A DNA stretch of 64,000 nucleotides from Phialocephala subalpina. Its lineage: Eukaryota > Ascomycota > Leotiomycetes > Helotiales > Mollisiaceae. The stretch covers positions 1,190,044 through 1,254,043 of the forward strand of contig FJOG01000018.1 of the NCBI GenBank assembly GCA_900073065.1, in the 5' to 3' direction. The notes under the pieces were generated by a model. It saw only the letters and a program-made list of their open reading frames with translations. It did not search any database and was not told the origin of the DNA. Shown in pieces: positions 10,588-23,038 of the stretch (within the stretch, counting starts at the first letter, position 1; each line of letters starts with the position of its first letter). The translations under genes and the position numbers were made by a program.

Positions 10588-13183
10588 CTTTGTATCTTAG
10601 TGGATGCGCAATGGTCTGAGTCCAGGTGGGAAGGCGTGTGCAAGGTGTGTCTGTGCCTCCCAAGGCTTTCGCCCAACCCAATTACTCTTGTGCAAGAAGG
10701 ATTTTTGAAGTTCAAGGAGATGATGCGCAAGGTTATCGAAGGTAGATATCCAAGAGCCAAAGAGTCAAGAAATAGTCGAAGCCTTGATCAAGCCCAGTAG
10801 ACTTGAAGGCTTTTTGATATATTGCGGGGATGAAGAAAAAGTACGTTGGATCGACGCGGGGCTTGTTTTATAGAGGTCTAAATGCGACCGACCGCAGCCT
10901 CACGGCTTCCAGAAGCACGTGCAGAGTGGCAATATGATTATTTTATGGCGTTCTGGGGATAGCAGGTATCTCTCCGCCTTGAGAAGGCTGAGGTAGCCGA
11001 ATGGGGTTACTACACTTGTGTCATGGGATGGAACTGTGCGGGATATACACGGAGAGGAGGGTTTAGAACTTTAGAATCAAGGAGTTGTAGGGTTTGAAAG
11101 TCTACTACTAGCTTTTGTTTCTCTCTTTTGATTTGATATTACATTGTGAAGAAGATAGAATCACATTCTGAGCTGTCTACTCAAAAGTCAAGCCCTTCTA
11201 CCGCCCAATTCGAGCTTGATAATGTGTAGAACTTACATAACGACCTGAAATACTGCTTGGTATGAAGTAATAATATTATTTAGGGGTCAAATTCACTATT
11301 TAAGACTTAGGAAGTTTCTTTATCCAAGCTACCTTTCAATCGCAGTTGCGCAAGTGGATCAGGCTTTCTCCTCGCCAACCTTCACAAATTATATTCCAAT
11401 TGCTTACAAGACACTGTAGACACAGACTGATTGCTTCAGCACAGAAGCGCTGTTTCATAGGTGTGGGGAAGCCTTCCTGCCAACCTCGTTGATAGCGGCT
11501 TAAATGACGACTGATAGAGTAGAATAAACTCCGCGAATACTTCAAAAGTCTCAGCCTCGCTGAAACGATCGCGAGCTGCAGACTTCACCAAATACTTTCA
11601 AAACACCCTCAGTACCCCTCTATTTCTTTACAGTCCATGTAGTTCATTCTTCTGACAGCCGTCTTGTTCTGTCCTCGAGCTCGCCCCTGAATGAGTTACG
11701 CGAACATGTGATCGAAGCGACATTTTCTTTCAACTTTTCTAATGTTTTCGTCGAAAGCGGCACGACGAATGCGACGCATGCCAGATCGAGGATTTAAAGG
11801 GATTGTTCCCTGTATAAGGTGTGTGCGGGCTTCGCCTTTGTCCCCTTTCTCTAGAGGTTCCGAGCTAGCGACTTCTTTCAGCTGCGAACGCGGGACCTCG
11901 ATCTCATCAAAGGCTATTGCTACATATCGCAGATCGGCACCAGGGTCGAGAATACCCTGCACCGGTTCATTCTTGAGGTGCGGCTTCGAAGTTGAAGCTC
12001 GGAGGATTGAACCTACCACAACCTCATGTCACGAGCGAGCAGAAGCGGGAGCGCAATACCTAAACTCTCCTCAGGTTTCTGATTTTCTTTCTACATATGT
12101 CCATCCCAAGCTGCAATTTGAGAGATCTTAATGTAACAGTTGAGTGGTGGCTCGTTTTCATTTGAACATGAGCGGATGAACATACATCTGCTCCACGGTG
12201 CATAGCTTGCGGTAACCCCGCTATTTCTCATATCAATCACCAACTTTTGATTACAGAAATGTCCCAGATTCTTTGGGTCAGTAGTTGCCAATTGGAGGGC
12301 TTGAAACTCATCAAAATCGAGAGATTCCAGTGTTATCTCGAGATGCTTGCACACTCGAGTTGGAAGTGGAAAGCACGCATGCCCTGCATCTTGCAAAAAA
12401 ATTACGATGCCCGCCCGATCAATTCCTGTACCACCGTACAACATTTGGTCATAAAAATGTTCCAAAGTATCTCAATTTTCGGAGATTGAAATAACACGAG
12501 TTCTCTCCAAAACGCGGGAGAGGATTGGAGCTCATGAACACCTGCGCGAACCGCAAGCAGCGGAAATCAGCACGTGATGAATACTCCATTTTCTCTGAGC
12601 TCTGGATTTTGTCGCAAGAGGGATTCAGAAATTGTGATTTCTGTAGTTGTCTACTTTATCAAAGTTCCAAGCACACACTCACTTTCAATAACGGAAGTCG
12701 AAAGACTGCATCCCGTCCATGAAGCGACGGTAACACGTGATCCATCTCCTCTTTACACCCGCATTCAAACCTCGAGCTTAGCTTCAGCTTCAACTCTTCA
12801 TGAGTTCTTGCGCACCTTGAAATCCAAATTCCCAAATTGCAGCCTCCAATTCCTCATGATTTGCCCAGCTCCAAAAAAAAGAAAAAAGAAAAAGGAATCA
12901 CGACCCTAGGACAGCCACCCAATCACAGCCCCCCCTCGCCACTTTGTTGCACGTCGCACTTTCCACCATCGCCAAACAAGAAATGAGAAAACCATAATCT
13001 GCGCTGAGCAATATTTGCTTCTCCCGTTAATTGCGCTCACATGGAATAAGGAAATCCATCCACTGAATAAACAATCGGATGCAAATTCTAAACTTTTGAA
13101 TCCCTTCTTTTACGATTTTTAATGTTGGAGTTTATCTTCCACAAGGAAGACCGGAAAATTTGGGGAGGGAAAATTTAACTTGT
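10588..13183. other. Long region with no supported gene
   Basis: Several open frames occur on both strands. The most protein-like is on the minus strand at 11696-12019 (AFDEIEVPRSQLKEV), but it has no ATG and no recognised family; it could be an exon with an upstream splice (TGGTAG acceptor near 12014) or chance. 12091-12465 (-) is open for 124 codons from an ATG, also unrecognised. Otherwise I see no repeats, RNA genes or relics I can name. Confidence 0.4.
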
Positions 13184-13274
13184 ACAGAATCTTGCTAGAC
13201 AAAATCCTGCTCAGCAAGATTCTTGTTCAGCGAGATTTTGTCTGGCGAGGATCGTGGCTGGTGAGGACCTCGCT
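13184..13274. repeat. Degenerate 16-bp tandem repeat, about 5-6 units
   Basis: Successive units read CAGCAAGATTCTTGTT, CAGCGAGATTTTGTCT, GGCGAGGATCGTGGCT and GGTGAGGACCTCGCTA, preceded by two shorter, more diverged units (CAGAATCTTGCTA, GACAAAATCCTGCT). It lies in the 3' flank of the PNGase A gene. Confidence 0.6.
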
Positions 13275-13566
13275 AAACTTCATGTACTGTACGCTAGACA
13301 CATATTACGCTCACAATTCAATATGATACAATTGAAAATCATGAGCGAGAACGCGACCTGCAACAAGGTGGTAAAACTGCCGTTTGGGGAAGGATGCAGG
13401 GGTTGGACTAATGAGGGGATGTGGGGAGTGGATGTTACGATGTGAGATGTCGATTTCGAATTTGGAGTCATTTTGAAAGGGTTGGTAGGGGGAGTGTGTG
13501 ATAAGTAGTCATCACAGTTTGGGAATTCTGTTTGATTTTCGCGATGATAATCTCAGAATTTTAGCG

Positions 13567-15549
13567 TCAAAGTTCATTTCCAGGTACGATTTTAGTCTCG
13601 GGAACTTCAATCGTGTGCCCAAAAACTTCATCCAGAGTCAGGACAGGTACATATCCATCCACTGCCTTAACGTGCCTTCCATACTCATTTCCACCACTTT
13701 CAAGTGGCCTCTCAAAGCTGAACCATTGTTCTGTCGCTCCGATCGTCCCAATCGCGGGGTCAATAGCACCGGCGAATTCGTAGTACGTGTTATTCCAGCC
13801 ATATGTACAGCTACCATTCTGACGCGTCGCGAGAACTGCTGGAGTTGTAAATATTGAAGGTTTGGTGAGGTATGATAGAATCGGTATTTCGGATGTGAGT
13901 TTGCTGCGATCTAGCTCGGCGATGAGCGTGCTGTTCATGAGTGTTGCGTCGACAGGGACGACGTATTGTTGCGTGAAGGAGATTGGGTAGTTGTAAGTGT
14001 TTCTAATGATGTCGGTCTCTGTGGAAGCCTGAGAGATTAGGGGTGAGTAGGAAGAGGTTCCAGATGTGAGTTGATAGAGAGTTTCGTTGTAGCCGAGGGC
14101 GGTGAAATTTTGCTTGTTGATGTAAGAGAGTGTTTGAGACCAAGTGAGAGTGCGAGAGCCTTTGGAGGTGGTTATTGTGCTCGTGTGGGATAAGGTTCGG
14201 TGGGCGGATAAGGAGACGAGGAGGGAGGTGTTGAGACCGGAAGACGTGGTGATGGTGGGTATGAAGTCGAAGGATGGTGCCGCGATCGTGGATTGGAGGG
14301 TCTGAGAGAAAGCGTTAGCATAAGTGAGGAACCTCCCTATCTGAAGGAAGTACTGACCGTTCCTGTCGTCTGATTGCCATCACTGTCAACCCACAAGAAA
14401 ATCGATCCTGTGATCCACCAATTCGAGCCAACAGTACCAAACGTCGTCACAGAGTCATAACCCACGACCTTCAATGCAAACGTGTGCGACTTACCATCAC
14501 ATAGCAATCCCAGCCAAGGACTGATGTCAATCTCAAAACTAGGCAAGTCGTAAGTATCGATCCCTACGATTGGCACCCAGAGCCCAGGACTGATGCCACC
14601 AGTGAAGACGATCGGAAATGGCCAGCCGACACCAGCCAGCTCCCCGTCAATCAGAAGCTGGACCTCCCGCCATGGACTGTACCCGTAGATCGCGGTGTTG
14701 TTGAATGTATCATCGTACTCAGTTGGGACATTCGTATACCAAAACTCCTCGGCGCCGTTCCCCGACGCGAGAATGCTGACAACCGCTCTCGCGACGTTCC
14801 TTGGCAGCGTAAACGATATTGTCGCATTGCCATCTGGTAGTGAGAGAACAGACGATTGATTTTGAGATGAAAGCTGCGCCGAGATTGGAAGAATGGTGTC
14901 TGCTGGCGTTGGGGTATCGTGATCGTTGTAGTACAACGCTGTGATCGTGACATTGTAGTTGCCTGTGAAGACTGAGTCGTAGATATTGTCGAGTTGCATG
15001 ATCACCTTCTGCTCGGAGCGCAGGAGAGTGTCGAAGGCCGTCACATCTTTCTGAAAGTTGTAGTAGATCCCTGTCCGTACCGGCATCGCGGTGGTCGTGC
15101 GCCATACCTCGATGTCACCAAAGAAAAGGAGACCAAGACGATCGTAGTTGATGCCAATCGAGGTGATGGACATGTTGAAAATTGCTGTTGTGAATGAGCA
15201 ATTCTTTGGAGGCGAGTAGGTGCCTTCTTTGTCAGTCCAATTGATTTGAATTGAGAATTGGGTTCTTACCAACATATGGACTGCCATAACTTGCAGCAAA
15301 ATTATGTTGCAGTATCACCTGCTGGCAAGCTGCAACCCCGTACGACTCTCGCAATGGCGCCTCAACCTGAAATACAGCAAGGGGGATTTTAGGAGACGTG
15401 ACATTAGGTGCTCGATAAACAATATCCCGAGAGGTACGAATCCCGAATGAGGCTTGCAAGAAAAGCGCGACGACAACAAAAATTGTCAACATCGTGACGA
15501 GACTTTTGAGAGAAGAACCCTGGACGCAGGATCGCGATGAGGGGAACAT
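13567..15549 (-). CDS. PNGase A-like peptide-N-glycosidase (amidase A family), three exons
   Basis: Predicted join, minus strand: 15549-15270, 15226-14358, 14301-13567; 627 residues. Introns are 43 bp (GTAAGA..AAAG) and 56 bp (GTCAGT..GCTAAC..TCAG), both frame-preserving. Family members cleave the amide between N-glycans and asparagine. Recognisable blocks are ASYGSPYV followed by YSPP.NCSF, LLFFGDIEVWRT, EEFWYTNVP, the very characteristic REVQLLIDGELAGV with WPFPIVFTGGI, and WWITGSIFLW. Residues about 15-37 (LKSLVTMLTIFVVVALFLQASFG) form an N-terminal signal anchor or uncleaved signal, so a secreted or membrane-tethered lumenal enzyme is expected; there are many N-x-S/T sites. The GTCAGT donor of intron 2 is unusual but gives the only in-frame join. 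Confidence 0.88.
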
Positions 15550-16946
15550 GGTGAATTAAAGCCTAAAAGAGGCCGCGCATCCAAACTTCAGGCCCCAATC
15601 ATAATGTAACGTACCTTTCTTATCAGGTACGGTACCTGAATGGAGATCTCACCTCGGGCCTGGGTAGATCTGTAAGTGGGATGAAAGAAGAGGAAGGTGG
15701 AATGCAAGATGATGAAGCTGGTCTCTTATCAATTTCGCCTGAGCGCAGATCCCCGCCTTGGCTGTTAAAACATCGCCACGTGACTCATTCTTGTTAGAAA
15801 TTTCGAAGAGATCGATGGCTGTATCCTAGCAAATGGAGCGAATGTCGTTTTCAAAGACCGAGAGTGTGGTTATCCTCGACTTTTGCGTCGCTCAATGTCC
15901 AAAGTCTCGAGGAATATTTGTTGCGGGTCGCTAGCGCAGAATGTCCAACTTCTGCTTGACTTTGGAGAAAAACACTTCTTGCTACTCCTATGGGCTTAAT
16001 GTCCCAACAGAAATTGCACATTTAGTGAAACAATTCTGTTGCCCGTCGGAAGAATGTCCCCGCAGGATTCTGACATTGAACCCACGTGATCCTGCTAGAA
16101 CCCCTCCTTCCCGACGCCGACCTCGCCACAGGTGTACTAATACATGGAGGAAATGCTCAAAGTGCAAGGCCAGTCTTTATGTTCGGGATGCGTACACTTC
16201 CCGTCCGGCCGCATCGAAGTCTCTGGGTAATCGAAGCAGATGTTGCCACTGTTGTTTCTAGATCTATCAGCTCCTTCGTAGCCGTCATGTCTTGAGTTAT
16301 GACATTCATACTTCTCGCAATCCGCTAAGCGGAATGCTCAAAGTCCACTAGAAGAGTTAATTGACGTGGTCCAAAAAGATCCAGATGATAACAGCACCAT
16401 AGGGTCTCGAGCACTAATTCCTTTCCCTGCCATGATAGCGTAGCTACTGCCCCACGCCGACGGATTTCGGTTCACAGTCCTCCCATGATTAATGTACTCT
16501 GTCATGGTAGCAATCCTGTATGACTGTCAGGGATATTTGAAGATTTGGCTCGCCCTTCGGGATGTCTTTCCGCGCGCTTAGTAGGAATATTTAAAGAGTA
16601 TTCGTGTCTCGCTGGAAGTTGTCTGCTAGTGATGTTCGTAGTCGCGGAGATTGAGGGTGTCTGTCGTGCTCGCCGTTGCTGCTTCCGATGAGTATTTCCC
16701 GTGGCAGATGGACTAGTAGGTACTGCGCCAGGTGGTGTAGACGCGTCCACCGTATTTCCTGTGTCCCCCGTGTTCCCTGCGTTTGATTCGATCGCTGTGC
16801 GTCGAGCACGCACAGCAGATCGTGGTCCTTCGATTGACCTTCGGTCACCAGGCTGTCTCATGGTATTGTAGGGCCGGCTTCCTTCCACGCGCACCTAGAC
16901 GTCCGCCGGGATGGCCCGTGGGAGGGTCTCTCGTGTGCCTGCGATA
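15550..16946. other. Intergenic region, no supported gene
   Basis: Includes the promoter of the PNGase A gene. At 15841-16059 the heptamer AATGTCC (first copy AATGTCG) recurs at 15841, 15894, 15940, 15998 and 16053, suggesting a decayed tandem repeat of roughly 50-60 bp. A 130-codon minus frame at 16502-16894 is Arg/Thr-rich with TGNTGDTGNTV repeats and no domain; I do not call it. Confidence 0.4.
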
Positions 16947-16977
16947 TGCAACAAAAACTAATTCATTTTTTGTTGCA
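16947..16977. repeat. Perfect 11-bp inverted repeat
   Basis: TGCAACAAAAA at 16947-16957 and TTTTTGTTGCA at 16967-16977, with a 9-base spacer. On either strand it would form a stem ending in a run of T, so a terminator-like hairpin or a small transposon end are both possible; no neighbouring gene supports either. Confidence 0.55.
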
Positions 16978-18559
16978 CGTCGACAGAGCTCACGATTGCC
17001 ACCGACTGCCTATTTAGGGAATTGCCTAATTGGGAAAGCATCTCAAATCCAAGATTTTAAGCCCCAAGCTTTTGGGATCTTTTCTTTGAGGTATTTGGAT
17101 CTTGATAGACGTCTCTGATACTGTAAGAAATGTCTCTGGCGGAAGTTATTGGGAGATTCTCTGGAGTTGAATGCATTTCGAGGTTGCCTGACAAGTTTTT
17201 GATGCCTGGCGCTGTACAAGCGCAAACGCTAGAAAGACTTGTACTTAGGGACCCAGATTTGAGGATTCAAAGTTGAGACGTTGCCATACCTATTTAGGTC
17301 CCTCTACCTGGTATAGTAAAACGGGAGAAGGTTTCCAGAGAGAACGAAGAAGCACAGTGGATGACGAAGGCAGTTCCAAGCGGAACGGGCCTAAGAAGTA
17401 AGCTCTGCGACATGCAGCAAAAGAACACTTCAACCACACGCTTAGTAGAGCATGTTCTCTCCCAGAAAGTCTTGGCAAGGCAAATATTGTCAGATTAGAT
17501 CAAGTTATTGGACCTCATCAATCACCCCGCTCAAGTAGTAACCGTCGCACGAAACGAGGCTTCACGCTCGAGCAGTTGCATTGAATGCTGTGATGATCTC
17601 AGTGCTCGATTTTTCATCACTCAATATTTTCGGTGCCTGAAAATATGCCAAGATTTTCAGAAGCGCGCGCTTGTTTAGGCTTCCAGGCTTTGAAAGGGCG
17701 AAAATGCATCAGAATACCAATAAAAACATCGATACCAGGGTAAAACATTGAAAATAATGCAGAAATTGAGGGCGAAAGGGCGAGGAAGGGCGTTCTTAGT
17801 AAGGCTGGAACTGATGTCGCCCTTTCTCCGCGAGGCTGACGCGGCTAAAAGGACAGGTTTCCTTGCGCGAAACGGTCATCAGCTCCTTCCAAGGCATCAA
17901 GGCCATCACTTGATAGCCAAGCTTAGGGAGAACATCCTTCGTGTATTGCGACCGACATTCTCGTGCATGGAAAAGAATTTCTGAAAATATGCAGGCTTTT
18001 GATGTTGTCGCTGTCGTCAGATCGACCAAATCAAGGGGGGAAATGTTGAATGCACCACCACCACGAGCTATACCGCGTTCAGTATAGCTCGGAAGATCCC
18101 TGGTTATGAATTCGGCCACCAGGCATATTTAACTGTCCTGTCCGCCCCTCAAATCCGAGGGTCGTTATGCAAGAGCTCGCTTGGAGTGAAACCTCATCCA
18201 CCACTCACAGCCCATCAAATCACGTTATTCATTCTGGACAATCGTTAATCCGACTATCCAATCAATCTCTCACCGCCCAAAGAAACACTTGGCCGTATTA
18301 GGCAGCTTTCACCATCGAGGGGTCGTCACAACGCGTCGAGATATACCGTATAAAGAAGTATATATCCCTTTTTGAGGTTTCAATTCGGGTCGGGACCGAT
18401 ATAATATATATATACTGGACCAGTAACAAAGCTCTATTTGAGCTCCACCTCCTCGATTCGGCTCTTCACAGGGCTTCATCACGGCTGCATTAGCCTCGCA
18501 TACGCCCACCGCCGTAACCAAAACGACGAATAAATAGAGCTCGGGCTCGCGAAAAAAGA
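16978..18559. other. Intergenic region and NC2-alpha promoter
   Basis: No supported gene. A 107-codon minus frame at 17796-18119 is unrecognised. The part nearest the next gene carries AT-rich TATA-like sequence (ATATAATATATATATACTGG near 18399-18418) and then the 5' flank of the ATG at 18560. Confidence 0.4.
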
Positions 18560-19429
18560 ATGGACTCTACATACGCACCTCAATCCCCCGACCTATCGAG
18601 CTTCCTTTCCTCACCAGCCAAGGCACAACAACCATTTCAACAAACCTCAACCTCATACGCGCCTCGATCACCAGTGATCCCGTCATTCAACACCGCGTCT
18701 CAGCCGCAACCCCAATACCACACCCAAAACATTCACGCGTACAACACAAGCCAGTCATCCTACAACAGTGACTTCACCGAATACGCCAACAGTCAATACA
18801 TGCCCCCGATCCCCTCCTTACCACCATCCCACACATTCGACAACAATCTCTCGCTGTACCAACAACAAACCCATCGAAACCCCTTCATTAAATCCGAATC
18901 CTCCTACACCGAATCCGACGCAGACGGAGACTACATCCCCTCACCCACCATGTCCTCCCGCGGTCCTCGAATAAAATCCGACCCCTCCTCCTCCTCCTAC
19001 CAACCCGCTCAACCACCAGCATACAAAAACCCCAACCCCAACAACATCGAAATCAAAACCAAATTCCCCGTCGCCCGCATAAAGCGCATCATGCAAGCCG
19101 ACGAAGAAGTAGGGAAGGTGGCACAAGTTACTCCAGTCGCGGTCAGTAAGGCTCTTGAGCTGTTCATGATTGCGTTGATTGGGGGAGCGGCGGATAAGGC
19201 GAGGGAGAAGGGCGGGAAGAAGGTTACGGCTCAGCATTTGAAGCAGGTTGTTTTGGGGAGTCCGGAGCAGTTTGATTTTTTGGCGGAGATTGTGGGGAGG
19301 GTTAGTGAGGCGCAGGAGGGTGCGGGTGGGGAGAAGAAGAGGAAGGAGAAGGTGGAGGCTAGTAGTGATAGTGAGGAGGAGAAGAAGCCTAAGAAGGGAA
19401 GGGGGAGGAAAAAGAAGAGTGATGATTAG
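18560..19429 (+). CDS. NC2 alpha subunit (Bur6/DRAP1-type histone-fold transcription regulator)
   Basis: Intronless, 289 residues. The N-terminal 165 residues are disordered, rich in Ser, Pro, Gln, Tyr and Asn. Residues about 167-248 match the NC2-alpha histone fold: [20 protein letters not shown] followed by [17 protein letters not shown], then [13 protein letters not shown] and EQFDFL. NC2 alpha pairs with NC2 beta (Dr1/Ncb2) on TBP-DNA and represses or redistributes RNA polymerase II initiation in the nucleus. The tail is an acidic patch (SDSEEEKK) followed by a Lys/Arg block ([14 protein letters not shown]) that likely serves as NLS and DNA contact. The long N-terminal extension is typical of filamentous fungi; yeast Bur6 is much shorter. 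Assignment rests on the FPVARIK.IMQ.DE.VGKVAQ signature, which separates it from Dpb3/HAP5-type folds. Confidence 0.9.
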   Translation: MDSTYAPQSPDLSSFLSSPAKAQQPFQQTSTSYAPRSPVIPSFNTASQPQPQYHTQNIHAYNTSQSSYNSDFTEYANSQYMPPIPSLPPSHTFDNNLSLYQQQTHRNPFIKSESSYTESDADGDYIPSPTMSSRGPRIKSDPSSSSYQPAQPPAYKNPNPNNIEIKTKFPVARIKRIMQADEEVGKVAQVTPVAVSKALELFMIALIGGAADKAREKGGKKVTAQHLKQVVLGSPEQFDFLAEIVGRVSEAQEGAGGEKKRKEKVEASSDSEEEKKPKKGRGRKKKSDD

Positions 19430-21404
19430 GGAGGAGTAAGGTAGATGGAGGTGATATCTGGTTGTTGGGATCAGCTTGGAGAACTGGCTGGGAGGTGGTC
19501 TGAGTATCTGTGGTGTCTAGGTTTTGGTTTGGCGTTGGTGGTTAGCATGCATATGGCGAATTGATACACGCGTTCTTCTTGTTTGCCAATGCATTGGAGT
19601 TCTTTACTTCCTACAATGCCGACGTTCATTGTGTGTGCCGTGCTCGATACCTCTCGAGTCGCTGATGTTGTGAATTCTCCATCATTCCTTCTTAGCAAGT
19701 GCCCAAACGTTGACCTACTACTTTCTTTTAGGGACAACGCCGTGAACGTCCCGTTTGTCTTCCTCCAAGGTACCAACAGTCTAAAGTCCACAATACACAA
19801 CAAGAGTACCAATGTTAAAAAGATCATCCAAAATCAGCTGCTTCATCTTTGTGGTCCTTTAGCAACCCCGCTCTCCTTCTCATCCACCATCGTCCTATTA
19901 AAGCTTTCTTACTGTCAACGCCTGAGCAACTGTCATCTGATTTTCAAACCCATTTACAACGCTTTCATATCTACAATGGTCTCGTCTTCTGGGCCTAAGG
20001 CGGGGTAGGTCACCACCAAATCTGCTTCGTCTTCGCCTTCGTCCACGTCCACGTCCACACCTAAGGCGTATTCCACATTGCACCCGTTGCTGTCCGTATC
20101 GAGCCGTAAGAAGGAGCGGTTCTATGCTACCAAGAATGGGGATTCGTATGTTCGTCACGTGTATCAGGATGCTTTCCAAGCTGCCAAGATGTTTTTAGCA
20201 GAAGGTACATGCTATTTAAAACGCACTTCCAGTGTGATGAATATCTTCCACCCGCCAACCGCACCTGCGAGCTTGAGGCTCAGCATGAGGCAAGTCAGAT
20301 TGAAATCAAGCAGCTTCTGGACATATGATTTCGGCGTACGACACGTAAGTTTGGCATGCAAGTCTATATGTTTGAATCTGAGAAGTTGCAGTTGGAATTG
20401 GAGCGGCTGCTGTCAACATCTATGCCATCGTTTGATCTGCTAGAAGATCTGACGACATGACCACCTCTCTAATATGGTCGGAAGTAGTTAAGTAGTTGTC
20501 AACCTCTCCTGCCATCGTCTGGTGTTTAGTATATGCAACGACACGACCACACCTCCAAATCCCAAGTCGTCAAAAGTCGATGTCTTGCTCAACGGCTGTC
20601 AACTTCCAACGTCATTACTAATATCTAAGAATATTCGACGACATGGCTGGCACTAAAAGCTCTTTCCAGAGTTCCATGCCTCACAAATATCGTGTGAGAG
20701 CATTGTCCAGCGACACCCCTTCACCCACCAGACACGCGCGGCCCACGCAGAGGTCAGCATCTATAGTAGTGCGCATCAGTGAGGGATCAGTACACCAGGA
20801 GAAAGAAGTACGAGAACGAGGTCCCTTTATGGTCCGCAGAAAGCGTGAGTCCCGCTTCGATGATGGTAACCTGCGATGCTGTGGTATTCACCAGAATATT
20901 TGACTTTGACCGCAGCCTGATATTCTGACATTGACTCCCAAGTGGTCGTCTGTGACTCGAAAGCTGCGGAACGAGCCGGTACTTCTCCTTTAGATCAGAT
21001 GCCGGAAGGAGGACGAAGAACATAAATGCTGCATTCTCCACGTCTTTGAACACCTCTATCAAGTTCAAATTGTCAGCGTGGCTGTAATATGCGTCGAATT
21101 CTATATTATCAAGATGAATAAGAGACACTATGAATACTATATCCTCGAGCTGAGCATGGCACAGTTTAAGAGCTACATTGTTCGGGAGGTAATATAATAT
21201 CAGATAGATTACAGTCTAGAGCTCCACGTGAAAAGCTACTAATATTAAATTGTCGAGGTATCTCATCTATCTACATAGACACCGAGATCAGATACCTCGA
21301 GCCCTCCCCTTCCACTCGATTCTTGATGGCAAACCAACGATTCATAAACATCAGGCATTAACATCAGGCACACCTCCACCTCTCATCTCCATCCTCATCC
21401 CACT
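19430..21404. other. Region with two unassigned, probably decayed reading frames
   Basis: Plus strand: from ATG 19977 the frame reads MVSSSGPKAG, TAG, then a long open stretch to about 20459 including RFYATKNGDSYVRHVYQDAF, so one nonsense codon interrupts an otherwise protein-like frame. Minus strand: about 21190 down to 20787 is open with a protein-like sequence (LCHAQLEDIVFIV, DNIEFDAYYSHADNL, KEKYRLVPQLSSHRRPLG), lacking an assigned start. I recognise neither; both could be gene relics. Also present is a plus frame at 20643-20903 starting MAGTKSSFQ, unassigned. Confidence 0.4.
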
Positions 21405-21590
21405 TCATCTCCTATTCTGCTCGGCCTTAGCCTTACACTCAGCACACTTCTTCTTATCATTCCGTCTGCCATCCCCCATCTTCGTTCCACCACAAGGTCG
21501 TCCCTCCCTCACGTTCTTGCATTTCTTGAGTAGGAAGTAGGATTCGGGGCCGCCGCAGGTGTTGCATTCCCAGTAGTCGTAGTTGCACAT
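21405..21590 (-). CDS. 61-residue seven-cysteine protein A (tandem pair)
   Basis: One exon from ATG 21590. Seven cysteines at residues 2, 9, 12, 24, 33, 49 and 52 include two CxxC knuckles (CNTC and CAEC), suggesting a small zinc-binding fold; there is no signal peptide. Signature: MC.YDYW.C..C.GP, SYFLL.KC, EGRPC.GT.MG, then KC.EC near a basic tail. It is 37/61 identical (61%) and gap-free against the gene at 22236-22421 on the same strand, with every cysteine kept; that conservation is the main evidence that so short a frame is a gene. Short fungal proteins beginning MC and ending KCxxC are common in ascomycetes, to my knowledge without assigned function. Cytosolic or nuclear location is inferred from the lack of a signal. 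Confidence 0.7.
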   Translation of the reverse strand: MCNYDYWECNTCGGPESYFLLKKCKNVREGRPCGGTKMGDGRRNDKKKCAECKAKAEQNRR

Positions 21591-22235
21591 TGTGGGATTG
21601 TATTTGGGTGTGTCTTTGTGTTTGTTTGCTGTTGAGATTAGTTGGTTCGAGATTTGAGGGTTGCGATTGGGGTAAAGGAAAAGTCTGGATAGTTACTAGA
21701 AAGAGGAAAGGCTAGAAATGTGTGATAGATGTGATGGATTAGTTGTTGGACTGTTGGACTGTGTTGATTTGGAGATGAAAAGAAAGGAGTGCACGTTTCA
21801 ACTTGGGATTTTATAGTCGTGCTGGAAGCTGCTCTGAGTAGGGGCGATAGAATCACACATCGAGAATAATGGACTTGATAGAACCTTCTTGTTATGCTGA
21901 TGATTAAGTGAACTCGGGAGAATGATTGAAGAGAGGCTTGAGAAGTAAGATGCCATGGTGCTTTCGCAGGGTTAATCAGAGGTGGTGCTTGAGTGAAGGA
22001 CCACCAATACGCAGAGAAGAACATCGTGCAGCTTCCAGAATGAATGTAAGTCGATGCACTGCGACATTGTCCATATAAACTTGAAGTACTTCGGACAATC
22101 CTGTTGTCTGGGTATATTTCTCCTTCGAACGACCACAACCCCTCGTCAGGCAACGACTGACATCTCAAGCCCTTCCCCTCCCCAACGTCGATCATCTTTG
22201 ATTACCCACCCTACGTCTCCCCGTCAGCCAATACC

Positions 22236-22421
22236 TCATCTACTTGATTGGCGGCCACTTGCTCTGCATTCATCACACTTCATCGTACTGTTCGGCCTTC
22301 CGTTCCCCATGCTCGTCCCCTGACAAGGACGGCCTTCTAGCACTTCGATGCACTTCCTGAGCAGGAAGTATGAGGCTGGGCCGTTGCAGATGGAGCACTT
22401 CCAGTAGTCGTAGTCGCACAT
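22236..22421 (-). CDS. 61-residue seven-cysteine protein B (tandem pair)
   Basis: Same length, strand and layout as the gene at 21405-21590, about 830 bp upstream of it. Cysteines are at 2, 9, 12, 24, 33, 49 and 52 (CSIC and CDEC knuckles). Differences from A cluster between the cysteines and in the tail (ASGRQSSR against AKAEQNRR), while YDYW, GP.SYFLL.KC and EGRPC are fixed, the pattern expected of a retained protein fold. The 3' flanks share short similarities (pyrimidine-rich AAGCCCTTCCCCTCCC-like tracts), consistent with tandem duplication. Function unknown. Confidence 0.7.
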   Translation of the reverse strand: MCDYDYWKCSICNGPASYFLLRKCIEVLEGRPCQGTSMGNGRPNSTMKCDECRASGRQSSR

Positions 22422-23038
22422 TTGGGGCTGGCAAGATCGGAAGAGCGGAAGAGCTAGAGGACAGCCGAGACTCAGAATTAGAGATATTGATGGAGGAGCT
22501 GAGGATGAGAAAGCTTGACGATCATGAGGACCAGGGATGATGCTGGTGGTTGAGCTTGAAGGTTTGTGGTGGCTGTTGTTCTAAGCCTGAAGCATAGTAA
22601 TAGGTGAGATGGATCATATTTGATACTGTTGCGAGAGTTTTGACAGCCGTTGAAGAATACCAAGAAAGTGGACCGATCCGGAAAGTGGCGGAAATGAAAA
22701 AGAAAAGCGAAAAAAGAAGACGTTTCAGGTAAATACAAGGATTTATACTCGCGCTGGAGACTTCTCTCAGCAGTTCTTGCGAAAATTGAATGCAGTAAAT
22801 CCTCAGTATCTGGATCTGTTGGTTCCGAGACTTCGGGTGCTGGATCCTGGATCTTTCAACGCTCAGCCCTATGGCATGTTCTCATAGACTTACAACTTCG
22901 GCCACATCCGATGTTTCAAAACAAGCAGGAAAAACAAAATATGCCTTGCAAAAAAAACTAATATGTACAATCGAAGAATTCAAGAGTGACGGGGAGAATC
23001 AAAAACAAACGGAGAAGAGGCCCAACAACAACACCACC
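22422..23038. other. Intergenic region
   Basis: 5' flank of the small cysteine-rich gene B and 3' flank of the swollenin gene (both minus strand). Open frames on the minus strand here look like untranslated leader; no independent gene seen. Confidence 0.4.
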
